This document shows, piece after piece, positions 40,682 through 50,078 of a stretch of DNA of 64,000 nucleotides (its first letter is position 1; each line of letters starts with the position of its first letter). Below the pieces are notes generated by a model. That model ran no database searches, had not been told where the DNA came from, and was given only the letters and a program-made list of their open reading frames with translations. The stretch spans positions 806,001-870,000 of the forward strand of contig JADJWF010000001.1 in NCBI GenBank assembly GCA_016716505.1. The letters run 5' to 3'. Source of the DNA: Verrucomicrobiota bacterium (GTDB taxonomy: Bacteria > Verrucomicrobiota > Verrucomicrobiia > Limisphaerales > J093). A program made the translations under genes and the position numbers.

Positions 40682-43600
40682 ATGTCTGACACCACGACAC
40701 CGCCGCCGTCCGCGCCGCACAAGGAAGCGCTCATCGAGCGTCTCATCGAGTGGAGCGCCCGCAACAAGTTCATGGTCTTCCTGCTGGTGGGCGCACTCAC
40801 CATCGGCGGGGTGTTCTGTCTGCGCAACACGCCGCTGGACGCCATTCCCGACCTGACCGACGTGCAAGTCATCGTCTTCAGCCAGTGGGAAGGCCGCAGC
40901 CCGAGTCTGGTCGAGGACCAAATCACCTATCCCATCGTCACGAAACTCATCAGCGCGCCCAACGTCCGCGTGGTGCGCGGCTACTCGTTCTTCGGCTACT
41001 CGTTCGTGTATGTGATTTTCAAAGACGGCACGGACATCTACTGGGCGCGGTCGCGGGTGCTGGAATACATGCAGGGCTTGGCGGGCAACTTGCCGCCGGG
41101 CGTGACGCCCACGCTCGGTCCGGACGCAACCGGTGTTGGTTGGGGCTTCCAATACGCGCTGGTGGACAAGAGCGGCAAGCGCGACCTGGCGGAACTGCGC
41201 TCGTTTCAACAATGGCATTTGCGTTACTGGATTCAGAGCGTGGAAGGCGTCGCGGAAGTGGCGACCATCGGCGGGTTCGAGAAGCAGTATCAGGTGGAGA
41301 TCGATCCCGACCGGTTGCTGGCCTACAACATCCCCATCAGCAAGGTGGTGTCAGCCATCCGCACGTCGAACAATGACGTGGGCGGACGCGAACTCGAACA
41401 GAACGGCACGACCTATCTCGTGCGCGGCAAAGGCTACATCAAGTCGCTGGAAGACTTGCGGCTCGTGGTGGTGGGCGCGGACGCGCGCGGAACGCCCGTC
41501 CTGCTGAAGGACGTGGCCCGGAACATCGCGTTCGGCCCGGAAATGCGGCGGGGCGCGGGCGACTTCAACGGGGAAGGGGAGACGACGGGCGGCATCGTAG
41601 TGGTGCGGTTCGGGCAGAACGTGCTCCAAGTGATTGACCGCATCAAGGCCAAGCTGGAGGAGGTCAAGCCTTCGCTGCCGGAAGGCGTGGAGATTGTCAC
41701 CACCTACGACCGGTCCGACCTGATCAACCGCTCGATCAAAACGCTCACGCGCACCATCATCGAGGAGTCCATCATCGTTTCGGTCATCGTTATCGTGTTT
41801 CTGCTGGACTTTGGCGGCGCGGCGCGGGCGATTGTCACGCTCCCCATCGCCGTGGCGCTGGCGTTCATTCCGATGTATTTCATGGGGCTGACGGCGAACA
41901 TTATGTCGCTCGCCGGCATTGCCATCGCCATCGGCGCGCTGTGCGACGAGGCCGTGGTAATGGTCGAGAACGTCCACAAACATTTGGAGCACGCCCCGCC
42001 AGGACTAAACCGTCACCAGAAGCAGGAGATCATCATCAAGGCGTGCAAACAGCTTGGGAAGCCACTGTTCTTCGCGCTGCTCGTCATCACGGTCAGCTTC
42101 ATGCCGGTGTTCACGCTGGAATCGCAGGAGGGCCGGCTCTTCAAGCCACTGGCGTTCACGAAGACGTTCACGATGGCGTGGGCGGCTTTTCTCTCGGTTA
42201 CCATCGGGCCGGCGCTGATCGTGTTGATGACGGGTGCGAAGGTGATCCCGGAACACAAGCATCCGATCAGCCGCATCCTCCATCGCATCTACTATCCGTG
42301 GGTCAGCATGCTGATGACCCGGCGCGTGCTATCCATCATCATCGCGGTGCTGGCGGTGGCTTCCTCGTATCCGATCTACAAGAAACTCGGCTCGGAATTC
42401 ATGCCGCCGCTCAACGAAGGGACAATTCTCTACATGCCGGCAGCCCTGCCCACGATGTCCGTCACGGAGGCAACGCGCGTGATGCAGATTCAGGACCGCA
42501 TCCTCAGACAGTTCCCCGAAGTCCTGACGGTGCATGGCAAAGCGGGCCGTTCTGAAACCGCCACCGATCCCGCACCAATGGAAATGTTTGAAACGGTTGT
42601 CCAGTTGAAACCGGAAAAGGAATGGCGACACGTCCCGAATCCGCGCTGGTATTCAAGCTGGACGCCAGAGTGGATGCAGAAGGGCTTGCGCACAATCTGG
42701 CCCGACGCGCGCCCGCTGGCCTGGGACGAACTCATCACGGAAATGGATGAGGCCCTGCAAATCCCCGGGCAGGTCAACGCCTGGACCATGCCCATCAAGG
42801 GCCGGATTGACATGCTCACCACCGGTATCCGCACGCCGATTGGCATCAAGATTTTCGGGCCGGACCTGGAGCAGATTCGCAAACTGGGCGAGCATCTGGA
42901 GTCCGTGATGCGAGAGATTCCAGGGACGCGCAGCGTGTTCGCCGAGCGCACCACCGGCGGCTATTACCTGGACATCACGCCGAACCGCGCGGAGATCGCC
43001 CGCTACGGGTTAAACGTCGAGGACGTGCTGATGCAGGTGGAAACCTCGATTGGCGGCATGGCCATCGCCAGAACCATCGAGGGCCGTGAGCGCTATACCA
43101 TCAACGTCCGCTACAGCCGCGAACTGCGCGATGACGTGGACAAACTCAAGCGCGTGCTCGTTCCCGTGATGGCTGCTCCGCTCGGCGAAACCGCCGCGAG
43201 CGGGGGCGCTGATGGGATGGCGGGCGGAGCATCGGCGGCTGGCGCGAGCGCACTTCAGCAAATCCCCCTCGGCCAACTGGTGGACATCCGAACCTCCAGT
43301 GGACCGCCGGTCATTCGCAATGAAAACGGCGCGCTGACCGGTTGGGTGTATGTGGACATGGCGGGGCGCGACATCGGCGGCTATGTGAACGACGCAAAGA
43401 AAGCCGTGTCGGAGAAGATTGAGAAAGCCGGTCTGCTGCCCACGGGCTACCGATTCGAGTGGTCGGGCCAATACGAACACATGCTGCGCGTGAAGGAACG
43501 GCTGAAGCTCGTTGTGCCAATCACCCTGGCGCTCATCTTCGTGCTACTCTACATGAACTTCAAAAGCATCCCCGAGACATTCATCATTCTGCTATCCATC

Positions 43601-44134
43601 CCCTTCGCCATGACGGGGAGCATCTGGTTGCTCTGGATCATGGGCTACAACCTGAGCATCGCCGTGTGGGTGGGCATCATCGCCCTCGCGGGGCTTGCCG
43701 CGCAAACGGGGACGGTGATGATCATTTACCTGGACGAAGCGTTCCACGCCTACCAGAAAGCGGGTCGAATGAAGACCCAACACGACCTGTTTGAGTCTAT
43801 CACTTACGGCGCGGTGCAACGCGTGCGTCCCAAGTTGATGACCGTTTCCATGATCACGCTGGGCCTAGTGCCGGCATTGTGGGCACATGGCGCGGGCGCG
43901 GAGGCAATCCAGCGCATCGCCGCGCCAATGATTGGTGGGCTGATCACCAGCACCATCCTGACCCTGGAAATTGTCCCGGCCATCTACTCTCTGTGGCGCG
44001 GACGCCAGGTCGAATGGGTGAAAGGCCCGAAACCACCACGCAAGAAGTGGGAGGATTTGAGCATGCAGTTTGTCGAGTGGGAGAAACAGGCGCATCAAGA
44101 CTCGACCACGCCGCAAGCGGAGTCAAAGGCGTGA
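40682..44134 (+). CDS. cusA: Heavy-metal RND efflux pump (CusA-like, Cu/Ag type)
   Basis: This is a 1150-residue inner-membrane proton antiporter of the HME-RND family. The fourth-helix motif GIAIAIGALCDEAVVMVEN resembles CusA-type pumps for monovalent Cu and Ag more than the DFG-containing motif of CzcA. It has the usual two halves of six helices with large periplasmic loops. A Gly/Ala-rich insertion (GGADGMAGGASAAGAS) lies near residue 845. It is transcribed 15 bases after the adaptor gene. Confidence 0.95.
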   Translation: MSDTTTPPPSAPHKEALIERLIEWSARNKFMVFLLVGALTIGGVFCLRNTPLDAIPDLTDVQVIVFSQWEGRSPSLVEDQITYPIVTKLISAPNVRVVRGYSFFGYSFVYVIFKDGTDIYWARSRVLEYMQGLAGNLPPGVTPTLGPDATGVGWGFQYALVDKSGKRDLAELRSFQQWHLRYWIQSVEGVAEVATIGGFEKQYQVEIDPDRLLAYNIPISKVVSAIRTSNNDVGGRELEQNGTTYLVRGKGYIKSLEDLRLVVVGADARGTPVLLKDVARNIAFGPEMRRGAGDFNGEGETTGGIVVVRFGQNVLQVIDRIKAKLEEVKPSLPEGVEIVTTYDRSDLINRSIKTLTRTIIEESIIVSVIVIVFLLDFGGAARAIVTLPIAVALAFIPMYFMGLTANIMSLAGIAIAIGALCDEAVVMVENVHKHLEHAPPGLNRHQKQEIIIKACKQLGKPLFFALLVITVSFMPVFTLESQEGRLFKPLAFTKTFTMAWAAFLSVTIGPALIVLMTGAKVIPEHKHPISRILHRIYYPWVSMLMTRRVLSIIIAVLAVASSYPIYKKLGSEFMPPLNEGTILYMPAALPTMSVTEATRVMQIQDRILRQFPEVLTVHGKAGRSETATDPAPMEMFETVVQLKPEKEWRHVPNPRWYSSWTPEWMQKGLRTIWPDARPLAWDELITEMDEALQIPGQVNAWTMPIKGRIDMLTTGIRTPIGIKIFGPDLEQIRKLGEHLESVMREIPGTRSVFAERTTGGYYLDITPNRAEIARYGLNVEDVLMQVETSIGGMAIARTIEGRERYTINVRYSRELRDDVDKLKRVLVPVMAAPLGETAASGGADGMAGGASAAGASALQQIPLGQLVDIRTSSGPPVIRNENGALTGWVYVDMAGRDIGGYVNDAKKAVSEKIEKAGLLPTGYRFEWSGQYEHMLRVKERLKLVVPITLALIFVLLYMNFKSIPETFIILLSIPFAMTGSIWLLWIMGYNLSIAVWVGIIALAGLAAQTGTVMIIYLDEAFHAYQKAGRMKTQHDLFESITYGAVQRVRPKLMTVSMITLGLVPALWAHGAGAEAIQRIAAPMIGGLITSTILTLEIVPAIYSLWRGRQVEWVKGPKPPRKKWEDLSMQFVEWEKQAHQDSTTPQAESKA

Positions 44135-44292
44135 TCTGATTCCGGGATGAAAAGGTATGCGGCCATATGACGCCGAAGAAACAAAGACGAATGTCGCGCA
44201 CGCGGCTTGATTGCATGCATGTCAAGTCATAGCATCTCCCCGACTCGACAGCGCATTTCTTGTCGGCGTAGAACACAAACAACACATAACAA

Positions 44293-44739
44293 ATGAAAGC
44301 ACTAATCAAAACTCTGGGACGAAGTCTCATCATGGCCAGCCTTGCGTTGGCGATTATTGGTATCCTGTCCGCACCGAGCACCGCCTTGGCGCAGCAAAAG
44401 GGGGCGGAGAAACTCATGCAAATGATGAAGCCGGTCAAGACGGCGGAAGATTTGCAGGCGCTTGAGGCGGGCGACGTGATTGCCATGTCGTGCCCGAAGT
44501 GCAAAAACACCGCCATCACAGTGGTCGAGAAGACCTTCAAAGCCGTCAAGCCGGAGGAATTGAAGACCCTTCAGGTTCACCTGTGCGACAGTTGCGAAAC
44601 AAAGATCGTGACCAAGGGACGCGGGAAACAGGCTCAGAATGTGTTGGTCCACACCTGCAAGACCTGCGGCAGCAAGGACGCCTTCTGCTGCGTGCAGAAG
44701 AAAGGCTCTGGACCAACCCCCGGCATGGAGAAGAAGTAA
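44293..44739 (+). CDS. Secreted Cys-rich protein, member 2 of the local family
   Basis: This 148-residue protein has a signal peptide (residues 1-34, ending TALAQ). MSCPKCKNT lies near residue 66, HLCDSCETKIVTKGRGKQAQ near 96, and HTCKTCGSKDAFCC near 120, with a C-terminal GMEKK. All cysteine pairs match those of the 44908 and, less closely, the 31833 proteins. It follows the CusA gene by 158 bases. A CGGCGTA -10 motif precedes it, but no matching GAGGG is at the right distance. Confidence 0.8.
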   Translation: MKALIKTLGRSLIMASLALAIIGILSAPSTALAQQKGAEKLMQMMKPVKTAEDLQALEAGDVIAMSCPKCKNTAITVVEKTFKAVKPEELKTLQVHLCDSCETKIVTKGRGKQAQNVLVHTCKTCGSKDAFCCVQKKGSGPTPGMEKK

Positions 44740-44815
44740 AGGGCTGTCAATTTGCATTTGACGCAAGCGGGCTGCTGAAAGGCGGTCCGCTTTTTGTTTT
44801 CTCGGCAGATTCTTT

Positions 44816-44841
44816 GAGGGATTTCGCTGGCTGCGGAGTAG
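44816..44841 (+). promoter_or_regulatory. ECF-type promoter P8
   Basis: GAGGG (44816-44820) followed by ATTTC, 16 bases in total, then AGTA (44837-44840) in CGGAGTAGG. It lies 67 bases before the ATG at 44908. Confidence 0.65.
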
Positions 44842-44907
44842 GTAGAAATGGAAGGCGGCCACGGTGGCTGCCAGTGAACCAGACAACAAACTGAAAGAGA
44901 ACATTGT

Positions 44908-45357
44908 ATGAAGAGCATCAAGAACATTGGCAACTACCTGACTCGCGGAACACTCATCGTGGCCGTGGCCGGCCTCGCCCTCCTGGCCAACAGCGCTGTG
45001 GCCCAAGAGAAAGGCGGCGAGCGCATGATGAAGCTGCTCCGCCTCAACACGGCGGCGGATGTGCAGAAAGTCGAGGCGGGCGACACCATCGTCATGTCCT
45101 GCCCGAAGTGCAAGGACACCTGGGTGAAAGTCGTTCAGCCGATGGGCAAAGGCGGACGGCAGGAGACGGCGAACATCCAACGTCACGAGTGCCCCGGCTG
45201 TGACACGAAGATTGTGACCGAAGGCGTTGGCAAGCAGGCCAAGAGCGTGGTGAAGCATACCTGCAAGCAGTGCGGCAGCGAGGACGCCTACTGCTGCGTG
45301 ATCAAGAAAGGCAGCGATCCGACGAAGGGCATGGAGCACTCGGAGCACCAGCATTAA
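44908..45357 (+). CDS. Secreted Cys-rich protein, member 3 of the local family
   Basis: This encodes 149 residues with a signal peptide (ending AVAQ near residue 33). The cysteine motifs MSCPKCKDT, HECPGCDTKIVTEG and HTCKQCGSEDAYCC occur in the same order as in the 44293 protein. The C-terminus, PTKGMEHSEHQH, adds His residues. It is preceded by promoter P8. The conserved CxxC pairs suggest soft-metal binding in the periplasm, and the family itself is not one I can name. Confidence 0.82.
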   Translation: MKSIKNIGNYLTRGTLIVAVAGLALLANSAVAQEKGGERMMKLLRLNTAADVQKVEAGDTIVMSCPKCKDTWVKVVQPMGKGGRQETANIQRHECPGCDTKIVTEGVGKQAKSVVKHTCKQCGSEDAYCCVIKKGSDPTKGMEHSEHQH

Positions 45358-45420
45358 CGCAGCGGCTCAGCGCGATTCTTTGGACATCAACAGTTTGCAT
45401 GGTAGGATACACAGACGCTT

Positions 45421-46434
45421 ATGAATATATTGCGCGCTTGTCGGGGCAAAAAGTCGGGCCTTCCCGCTCTCGGGGCAATCTCCGCCACGGCGCTACTCAC
45501 GTTGGTCGTCACCACATCGGCGCACGCCCAGAACTGGATGACGAACGGCTTGATCGCCCACTACCCCATGCACGGGGACGCCAATGATGTGAGCGGCTAC
45601 GGCATGCACGGGAGGATCATGGGGTCGCCGATGATGGCCACCAACCGCTTTGGTGAACCTGGCCACGGCCTGGCCTTCGCCGGGGGCATGGACGCCATCA
45701 TGCTCACCAACCTCAATGTGAACATGACCACAAATAGCCAGAATACGGTCTGCCTCTGGATGCGCTGGGATGGTGGCGTCAATGGAAGCACCAACCCCGT
45801 GGCCATGCCGTTTGGCTGGGGGAATACGAACCAGAACTACTGTTTGCTCTTCCAGCGGCAAGGGAACGGCCGTTTTGGATTCAGCGGAGGGATGGCGGAT
45901 GTCTATGGCATGGACTATGGCCCAACGCTCTCCAACCACTGGGTACATGTGGCGGCAGTGTTCAACAACGGGAACATGATGAACTCCGGTCTCTACATCA
46001 ACGGGCAGCGTGCGACGGGTTCGATGACGGTCGGCGGGATGCCGATGGGCATGGGGATGATGGTACAGCGAAGCGCACATCCGATGGCGTTTCTCGGCGG
46101 ATTCGGCGGGCAGGGGTCTGTTCCGTATCAATTCTTCGGGGGAATGAGCGACGTGCGCATCTACAACCGCGCGCTCACCGATCAGGAAATCAATGAGCTG
46201 TTCCAGATGGATGCCGCTCCTCTCATTCGGATGATGGCGGGAAGCACGGCCGGCACAGCGAATCTGGAGTTCCGTTCCATGATGATGGATTGGCAATTCC
46301 AGATGCAGTTCTCCAGCGACCTGGCCCACTGGACTAACTACTCAGACATGTTCATGCCCAGCGCAGGCTCGATGGTTCGGACGGTCGATGCGGCCATGCC
46401 TCACATGTTTTGGCGCTTACAGGCTAACCCATAA
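45421..46434 (+). CDS. Secreted Met-rich LamG-domain protein
   Basis: This 337-residue protein has a signal peptide (about residues 1-36, ending SAHAQ). A LamG/concanavalin-like domain follows, identified by GLIAHYPMHGDANDVSG near the start and DVRIYNRALTDQEINELF near residue 250. About 36 residues are Met, roughly 11 percent, with clusters such as GGMPMGMGMMV. Met clusters bind Cu(I) in CusF/CopC-type proteins, and the next gene is a multicopper oxidase, so copper binding is a plausible inference. Confidence 0.75.
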   Translation: MNILRACRGKKSGLPALGAISATALLTLVVTTSAHAQNWMTNGLIAHYPMHGDANDVSGYGMHGRIMGSPMMATNRFGEPGHGLAFAGGMDAIMLTNLNVNMTTNSQNTVCLWMRWDGGVNGSTNPVAMPFGWGNTNQNYCLLFQRQGNGRFGFSGGMADVYGMDYGPTLSNHWVHVAAVFNNGNMMNSGLYINGQRATGSMTVGGMPMGMGMMVQRSAHPMAFLGGFGGQGSVPYQFFGGMSDVRIYNRALTDQEINELFQMDAAPLIRMMAGSTAGTANLEFRSMMMDWQFQMQFSSDLAHWTNYSDMFMPSAGSMVRTVDAAMPHMFWRLQANP

Positions 46435-46477
46435 GCGGGCACCGATCCTGTCCTTGCGTGACCGACTACCATCTGAA

Positions 46478-48115
46478 GTGAAAACCACCCGAAGGCAGTT
46501 TCTTGGGCGCACAGCGCAAGGCGCGGCGATGGTCGCGGCGGGAATGCAGTTCCTGCCGCTTACCCGGTTGCGGGCGCAGTCCGCGCGCCCCGGCAATCCG
46601 TTGCGATTCCCCGCTGACTGGGCTGGCGGCTCGTTGGCTGTGGCCCGTGCCAATCTTACCATCTGGCCCGGCTATTCCACGGCGGTGTCTGCCATCAATG
46701 GGGGAGTCCCCGGCCCGACGATTCGCCTCCGACGCGGCGAGGAGTTTGCGGCGCGCGTCCAAAACAACCTGGGCGAACCCTTGGTGCTCCATTGGCACGG
46801 AGTGTTAGCCCCGGAACGAATGGACGGTCACCCGGGCGACCAAGTCGCCGCTGGGCAAAGTTACGAAGTCCGATTCCCCGTTCGCCAGCGCGCCAGCACT
46901 TGCTGGTATCACGCGCACACGGACCAACTGACGGCGGAGCAGGCTTACGCGGGTGTGGCCGGCTTCTTCATCATCGAAGACCCGGCGGAAGTGGCCTTTG
47001 GTTTGCCTTCGGGCAACCATGATGTGCCGCTCGTGTTCATGGACAAACGGGTCAACGCCTCTCGTCAACTGGTCTATGCTCCGTCCATGATGGATCTGAT
47101 GTCCGGTTACCTCGGCGATGTGATGCTGGTGAACGGGACGCCGGCTGCCTGGCTGTCGGTGGACCGGGGACTTTACCGCCTGCGACTGCTGAACGGGTCG
47201 AACGCCCGCATCTACAAGGTCGCGCTCAGCGATGGACGACCGTTTCACCTGATTGGCACAGACGGTGGCCTGCTGGCAGCTCCCGTGTCCGTGACATCGG
47301 CGCTGCTCGCGCCTGGACAGCGTTTGGAAGTGCTCGTGGACTTCTCGACCTACGCGACTGGCGCGTCGGTCGTGTTGAAAAGCCTCAGCTTCCCTGGTGG
47401 CGGGGGCATGATGGGTGGTCCGCAGCAGGGGACGGAAATGGACTTGTTGCGCTTCTACGTGGACAGCGCCGCGACAGGGAATGCGTCCGTTCCAGCGACG
47501 CTGCAACCGTTCACGCCCCTCAATCCGGCACAAGCCCGGCGCACGCGCGTCTTCACGCTGGCCATGTCCGGCATGGTTCACACCATCAACGGGCAGCTTT
47601 TCAACATGCAGCGGACGGACTTCAGTGTTCCGTTCGGGGACGTGGAGATTTGGGAATACCGAAACACCGGCACTGAACCGCACCCCATGCATGCACACGC
47701 GGCGCTTTGCCAGGTGTTGAGCCGCAGCAGCGCGCCATCGTTGCCGCCCGAAGATGGCGGCTGGAAGGATACCGTGCTGGTGAATCCGGGCGAGACGGTG
47801 CGCGTCCTCACGCGCTTCGACACCCATTCCGGCGTGTTCGTCCATCATTGCCACAACCTCGAACACGAAGATTCGGGGATGATGCAGAACTTTGAAGTGC
47901 TCACTCCGCCCACGCTCACGGTTCGCCGCGACGGCACGAGCGTTAGCCTGTCCTGGCCGGAAGCGGAACAAGGTTGGCGATTGGAGTCGTCCGCTGAGAC
48001 GAGCGGCGCAGCGTGGGATTTGGTGGCCCAGAGCCCCACTCCGGTCGGCGGTCGCTGGACGCTAACACTCAGCGAGACAACGGGCCGGCGTTTTTATCGG
48101 CTGGTCAAGCCATGA
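46478..48115 (+). CDS. Tat-exported multicopper oxidase (CueO/CopA type)
   Basis: This encodes 545 residues from a GTG at 46478 with a twin-arginine signal (TTRRQFLG near residue 3). All four copper motifs are present: HWHG, WYHAH, HPMHAH and HCHNLEHEDSGMM. The last supplies the type 1 Cys, His and Met. It probably oxidises Cu(I) to the less toxic Cu(II) in the periplasm. An upstream in-frame ATG at 46388 would overlap the LamG gene and place the Tat signal far from the N-terminus, so I reject it. Confidence 0.92.
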   Translation: MKTTRRQFLGRTAQGAAMVAAGMQFLPLTRLRAQSARPGNPLRFPADWAGGSLAVARANLTIWPGYSTAVSAINGGVPGPTIRLRRGEEFAARVQNNLGEPLVLHWHGVLAPERMDGHPGDQVAAGQSYEVRFPVRQRASTCWYHAHTDQLTAEQAYAGVAGFFIIEDPAEVAFGLPSGNHDVPLVFMDKRVNASRQLVYAPSMMDLMSGYLGDVMLVNGTPAAWLSVDRGLYRLRLLNGSNARIYKVALSDGRPFHLIGTDGGLLAAPVSVTSALLAPGQRLEVLVDFSTYATGASVVLKSLSFPGGGGMMGGPQQGTEMDLLRFYVDSAATGNASVPATLQPFTPLNPAQARRTRVFTLAMSGMVHTINGQLFNMQRTDFSVPFGDVEIWEYRNTGTEPHPMHAHAALCQVLSRSSAPSLPPEDGGWKDTVLVNPGETVRVLTRFDTHSGVFVHHCHNLEHEDSGMMQNFEVLTPPTLTVRRDGTSVSLSWPEAEQGWRLESSAETSGAAWDLVAQSPTPVGGRWTLTLSETTGRRFYRLVKP

Positions 48116-48233
48116 AGTCGGCGGGACTCGTGGAGCGTTGATTCAAACCTGTTTGGAGTCGAGAAAACCGTTCAGAACCTTGGATTTGCGAATAAAGTTT
48201 GAACGATTCCTGCCGTGGTGTAGTCTATCCGCC

Positions 48234-48617
48234 GTGAGCAAGCTCACCAAAATTGCCGCGATGTTGGCGCTGGTCCTCTATGGGCTGGCGTCAATGCACT
48301 GCATTTTGGAGGGCGTTCCCGGTTTCGATTTCCTCAAGTCCTGTTGCTTCGTGGATACAGGGGCTTCCAGCCCGAAGGATTGCGAAAGCGACGAGTGTCT
48401 CGTCGAGAGTGGGAACTACCGGGCTGAAGAACAGAGTGTTTCCGCGCCCCAACCACTGCTCCTCCTCGCCCTGCTTTCCTCGGTGATTGAAGCTCCGCTG
48501 CCTGAGCCTCAAGTCGCATCGTTGGTCGCTTCGGAATCTCCGCCGGAACTTCCCAAAGGCTGGCAGTTCTCCCATCGCACGGCCCTTCCTCCCCGTGCGC
48601 CTTCCATTGCTTCCTAA
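48234..48617 (+). CDS. Small secreted Cys-containing protein preceding the Czc-like operon
   Basis: This is a 127-residue protein from a GTG at 48234, with a hydrophobic N-terminus (residues 3-20) and then CILEGVPGFDFLKSCCF and KDCESDECLVES, four to five cysteines in a short span. I recall similar proteins at the start of CzcCBA-like operons but know no function. The longer frame back to 48138 lacks a good start. It ends 117 bases before the TolC gene. Confidence 0.6.
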   Translation: MSKLTKIAAMLALVLYGLASMHCILEGVPGFDFLKSCCFVDTGASSPKDCESDECLVESGNYRAEEQSVSAPQPLLLLALLSSVIEAPLPEPQVASLVASESPPELPKGWQFSHRTALPPRAPSIAS

Positions 48618-48733
48618 GTAGTCCCGTCCGGGACTCTATCTCCGTCGTGGTGTGATCTCACGCCGCGTACTCCCATTTGCCGTCATCCAGTCGTTTTGTG
48701 TTGGTCGTTCGTGTCCGTGTTTATTTGAAATTT

Positions 48734-50062
48734 ATGAAGCAAAGAATTGATTCAATAGCGTTGCGTTCCTTGGCCTGCTCGCTGGCCTTCAGCGGCGGCT
48801 GCTTCCTGGGATTCGCTGCCCAGGCGGCTGATTCGCCCGCGCCACCGCCGCCCGTGAGTTCCGCAACCAATGTCCTGACGCTGAACGGAGCGGTCCGCCT
48901 CGCGCTGGAGAACAATCCTGAACTGCGCGCGTCCAACGGACGCATAGATGCGGCGACCGGTCGCGCCTATCAGGCCAAGCTCTGGACGAACCCGGAATTG
49001 ACCCTGAGTGCGGAGGATTGGCCGGTGAGCGGAGGGGGAGACTTCTCCGACTCCAAGCAGACCATCGGCGTGGCCCAAACGATTCCGTTTCCCGGCAAGA
49101 AGAAGCTCGACCGCCAGATTGGCGTCTCCGGCATCCGGCTCTCGGAGGCGGATCTGATCCTGCGCCGCGTGGAACTGGTTCGCGACGTGAAATCCGCTTT
49201 CTACCAGGTGCTCGCCGCCGAGCGCTTGGTGGATGTAGCCGCTGAGTTGGTGAAGGTGGCGGAGTCATCCGCCTCCACGGCGCGCAAGCGAGTGGCGGCC
49301 GGGGCGGCGGCCGACCAGGAGCAGTTGCGCGCGGAGATCCCGCTCGAACAAGCCCGGACTGAACTTTCGGGCTTCCAGCGCGAGCTGACCACGGCCCGAC
49401 AGACGCTCGCCTTGTTGCTGGGACGACCGGATTTGACTGAAGCTCCCGTAAGCGGCGCTCTGGCCGAAACCGCCGATCTGGGTCTCTTGGAACAAGGGCC
49501 TGAGAAGTGGCTGCCGAACCACCCCAGTGTGGTGGCTGTCAAGACCAGCCGAGACCGGGCGGAGCTGGAGTTGCGGCGGGCGCGACTTGAGCCCTACCCG
49601 GATGTGCGAATGGGAGTGGCGGGCGGGCGCATTGGCGAAACCGGACAGTCCATCATTCAAATGGGACTATCCATTCCACTGCCAATCATTGACCGCTCGA
49701 AAGGCAAGAAGCAGGAGGCGCAAGCCAATGTTCGCATCGCGGAGGCCGACCAAGTTGCGGTTGAACAACGGCTGTTGCGCGAGTGGGGCACGGCGAGCAA
49801 ACGGTTCCGCACCGCAGTGGAACAGGTGACGAACTACCGTGAGCGGATTCTGCCGAAAGCGAATGAGGCCCTCCGCCTGGTGCAGACGGGATTCGAGCAA
49901 GGCAAGTTCGGCTTCATTGACCTGCTCGACACGCAACGCACCACCGCCGAAGTGCGGCTCGCCTATCAGCAAAAGCTACTCGAACTGAACGTGGCCCAAG
50001 CCGAACTGGAGTCGCTCGCAGCGGGAGGCATTCAACCGCAACCGAGCAAATCTCAACCCTGA
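48734..50062 (+). CDS. czcC: TolC-family outer-membrane channel (CzcC-like)
   Basis: This encodes 442 residues with a signal peptide (about residues 1-32, ending AQAAD). The typical CzcC/TolC helical pattern follows: VRLALENNPELRASNGRI near residue 55 and EALRLVQTGFEQGKFGFIDLL near residue 378. I chose the ATG at 48734, which gives a proper signal peptide. It begins the second tripartite efflux operon, followed by a His-rich lipoprotein, adaptor and pump. Confidence 0.92.
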   Translation: MKQRIDSIALRSLACSLAFSGGCFLGFAAQAADSPAPPPPVSSATNVLTLNGAVRLALENNPELRASNGRIDAATGRAYQAKLWTNPELTLSAEDWPVSGGGDFSDSKQTIGVAQTIPFPGKKKLDRQIGVSGIRLSEADLILRRVELVRDVKSAFYQVLAAERLVDVAAELVKVAESSASTARKRVAAGAAADQEQLRAEIPLEQARTELSGFQRELTTARQTLALLLGRPDLTEAPVSGALAETADLGLLEQGPEKWLPNHPSVVAVKTSRDRAELELRRARLEPYPDVRMGVAGGRIGETGQSIIQMGLSIPLPIIDRSKGKKQEAQANVRIAEADQVAVEQRLLREWGTASKRFRTAVEQVTNYRERILPKANEALRLVQTGFEQGKFGFIDLLDTQRTTAEVRLAYQQKLLELNVAQAELESLAAGGIQPQPSKSQP

Positions 50063-50078
50063 AACCCTTTAGCGAAAC

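Noticed and set aside
44246..44270. A ninth ECF-type promoter before the 44293 gene
   Set aside because: CGGCGTA is present at 44264-44270, but the -35 position reads CGACA rather than GAGGG, so only half of the motif fits.
46805..47971. A 388-codon minus-strand frame opposite the multicopper oxidase
   Set aside because: All four copper motifs are on the plus strand, and the antisense frame has no recognisable domain.
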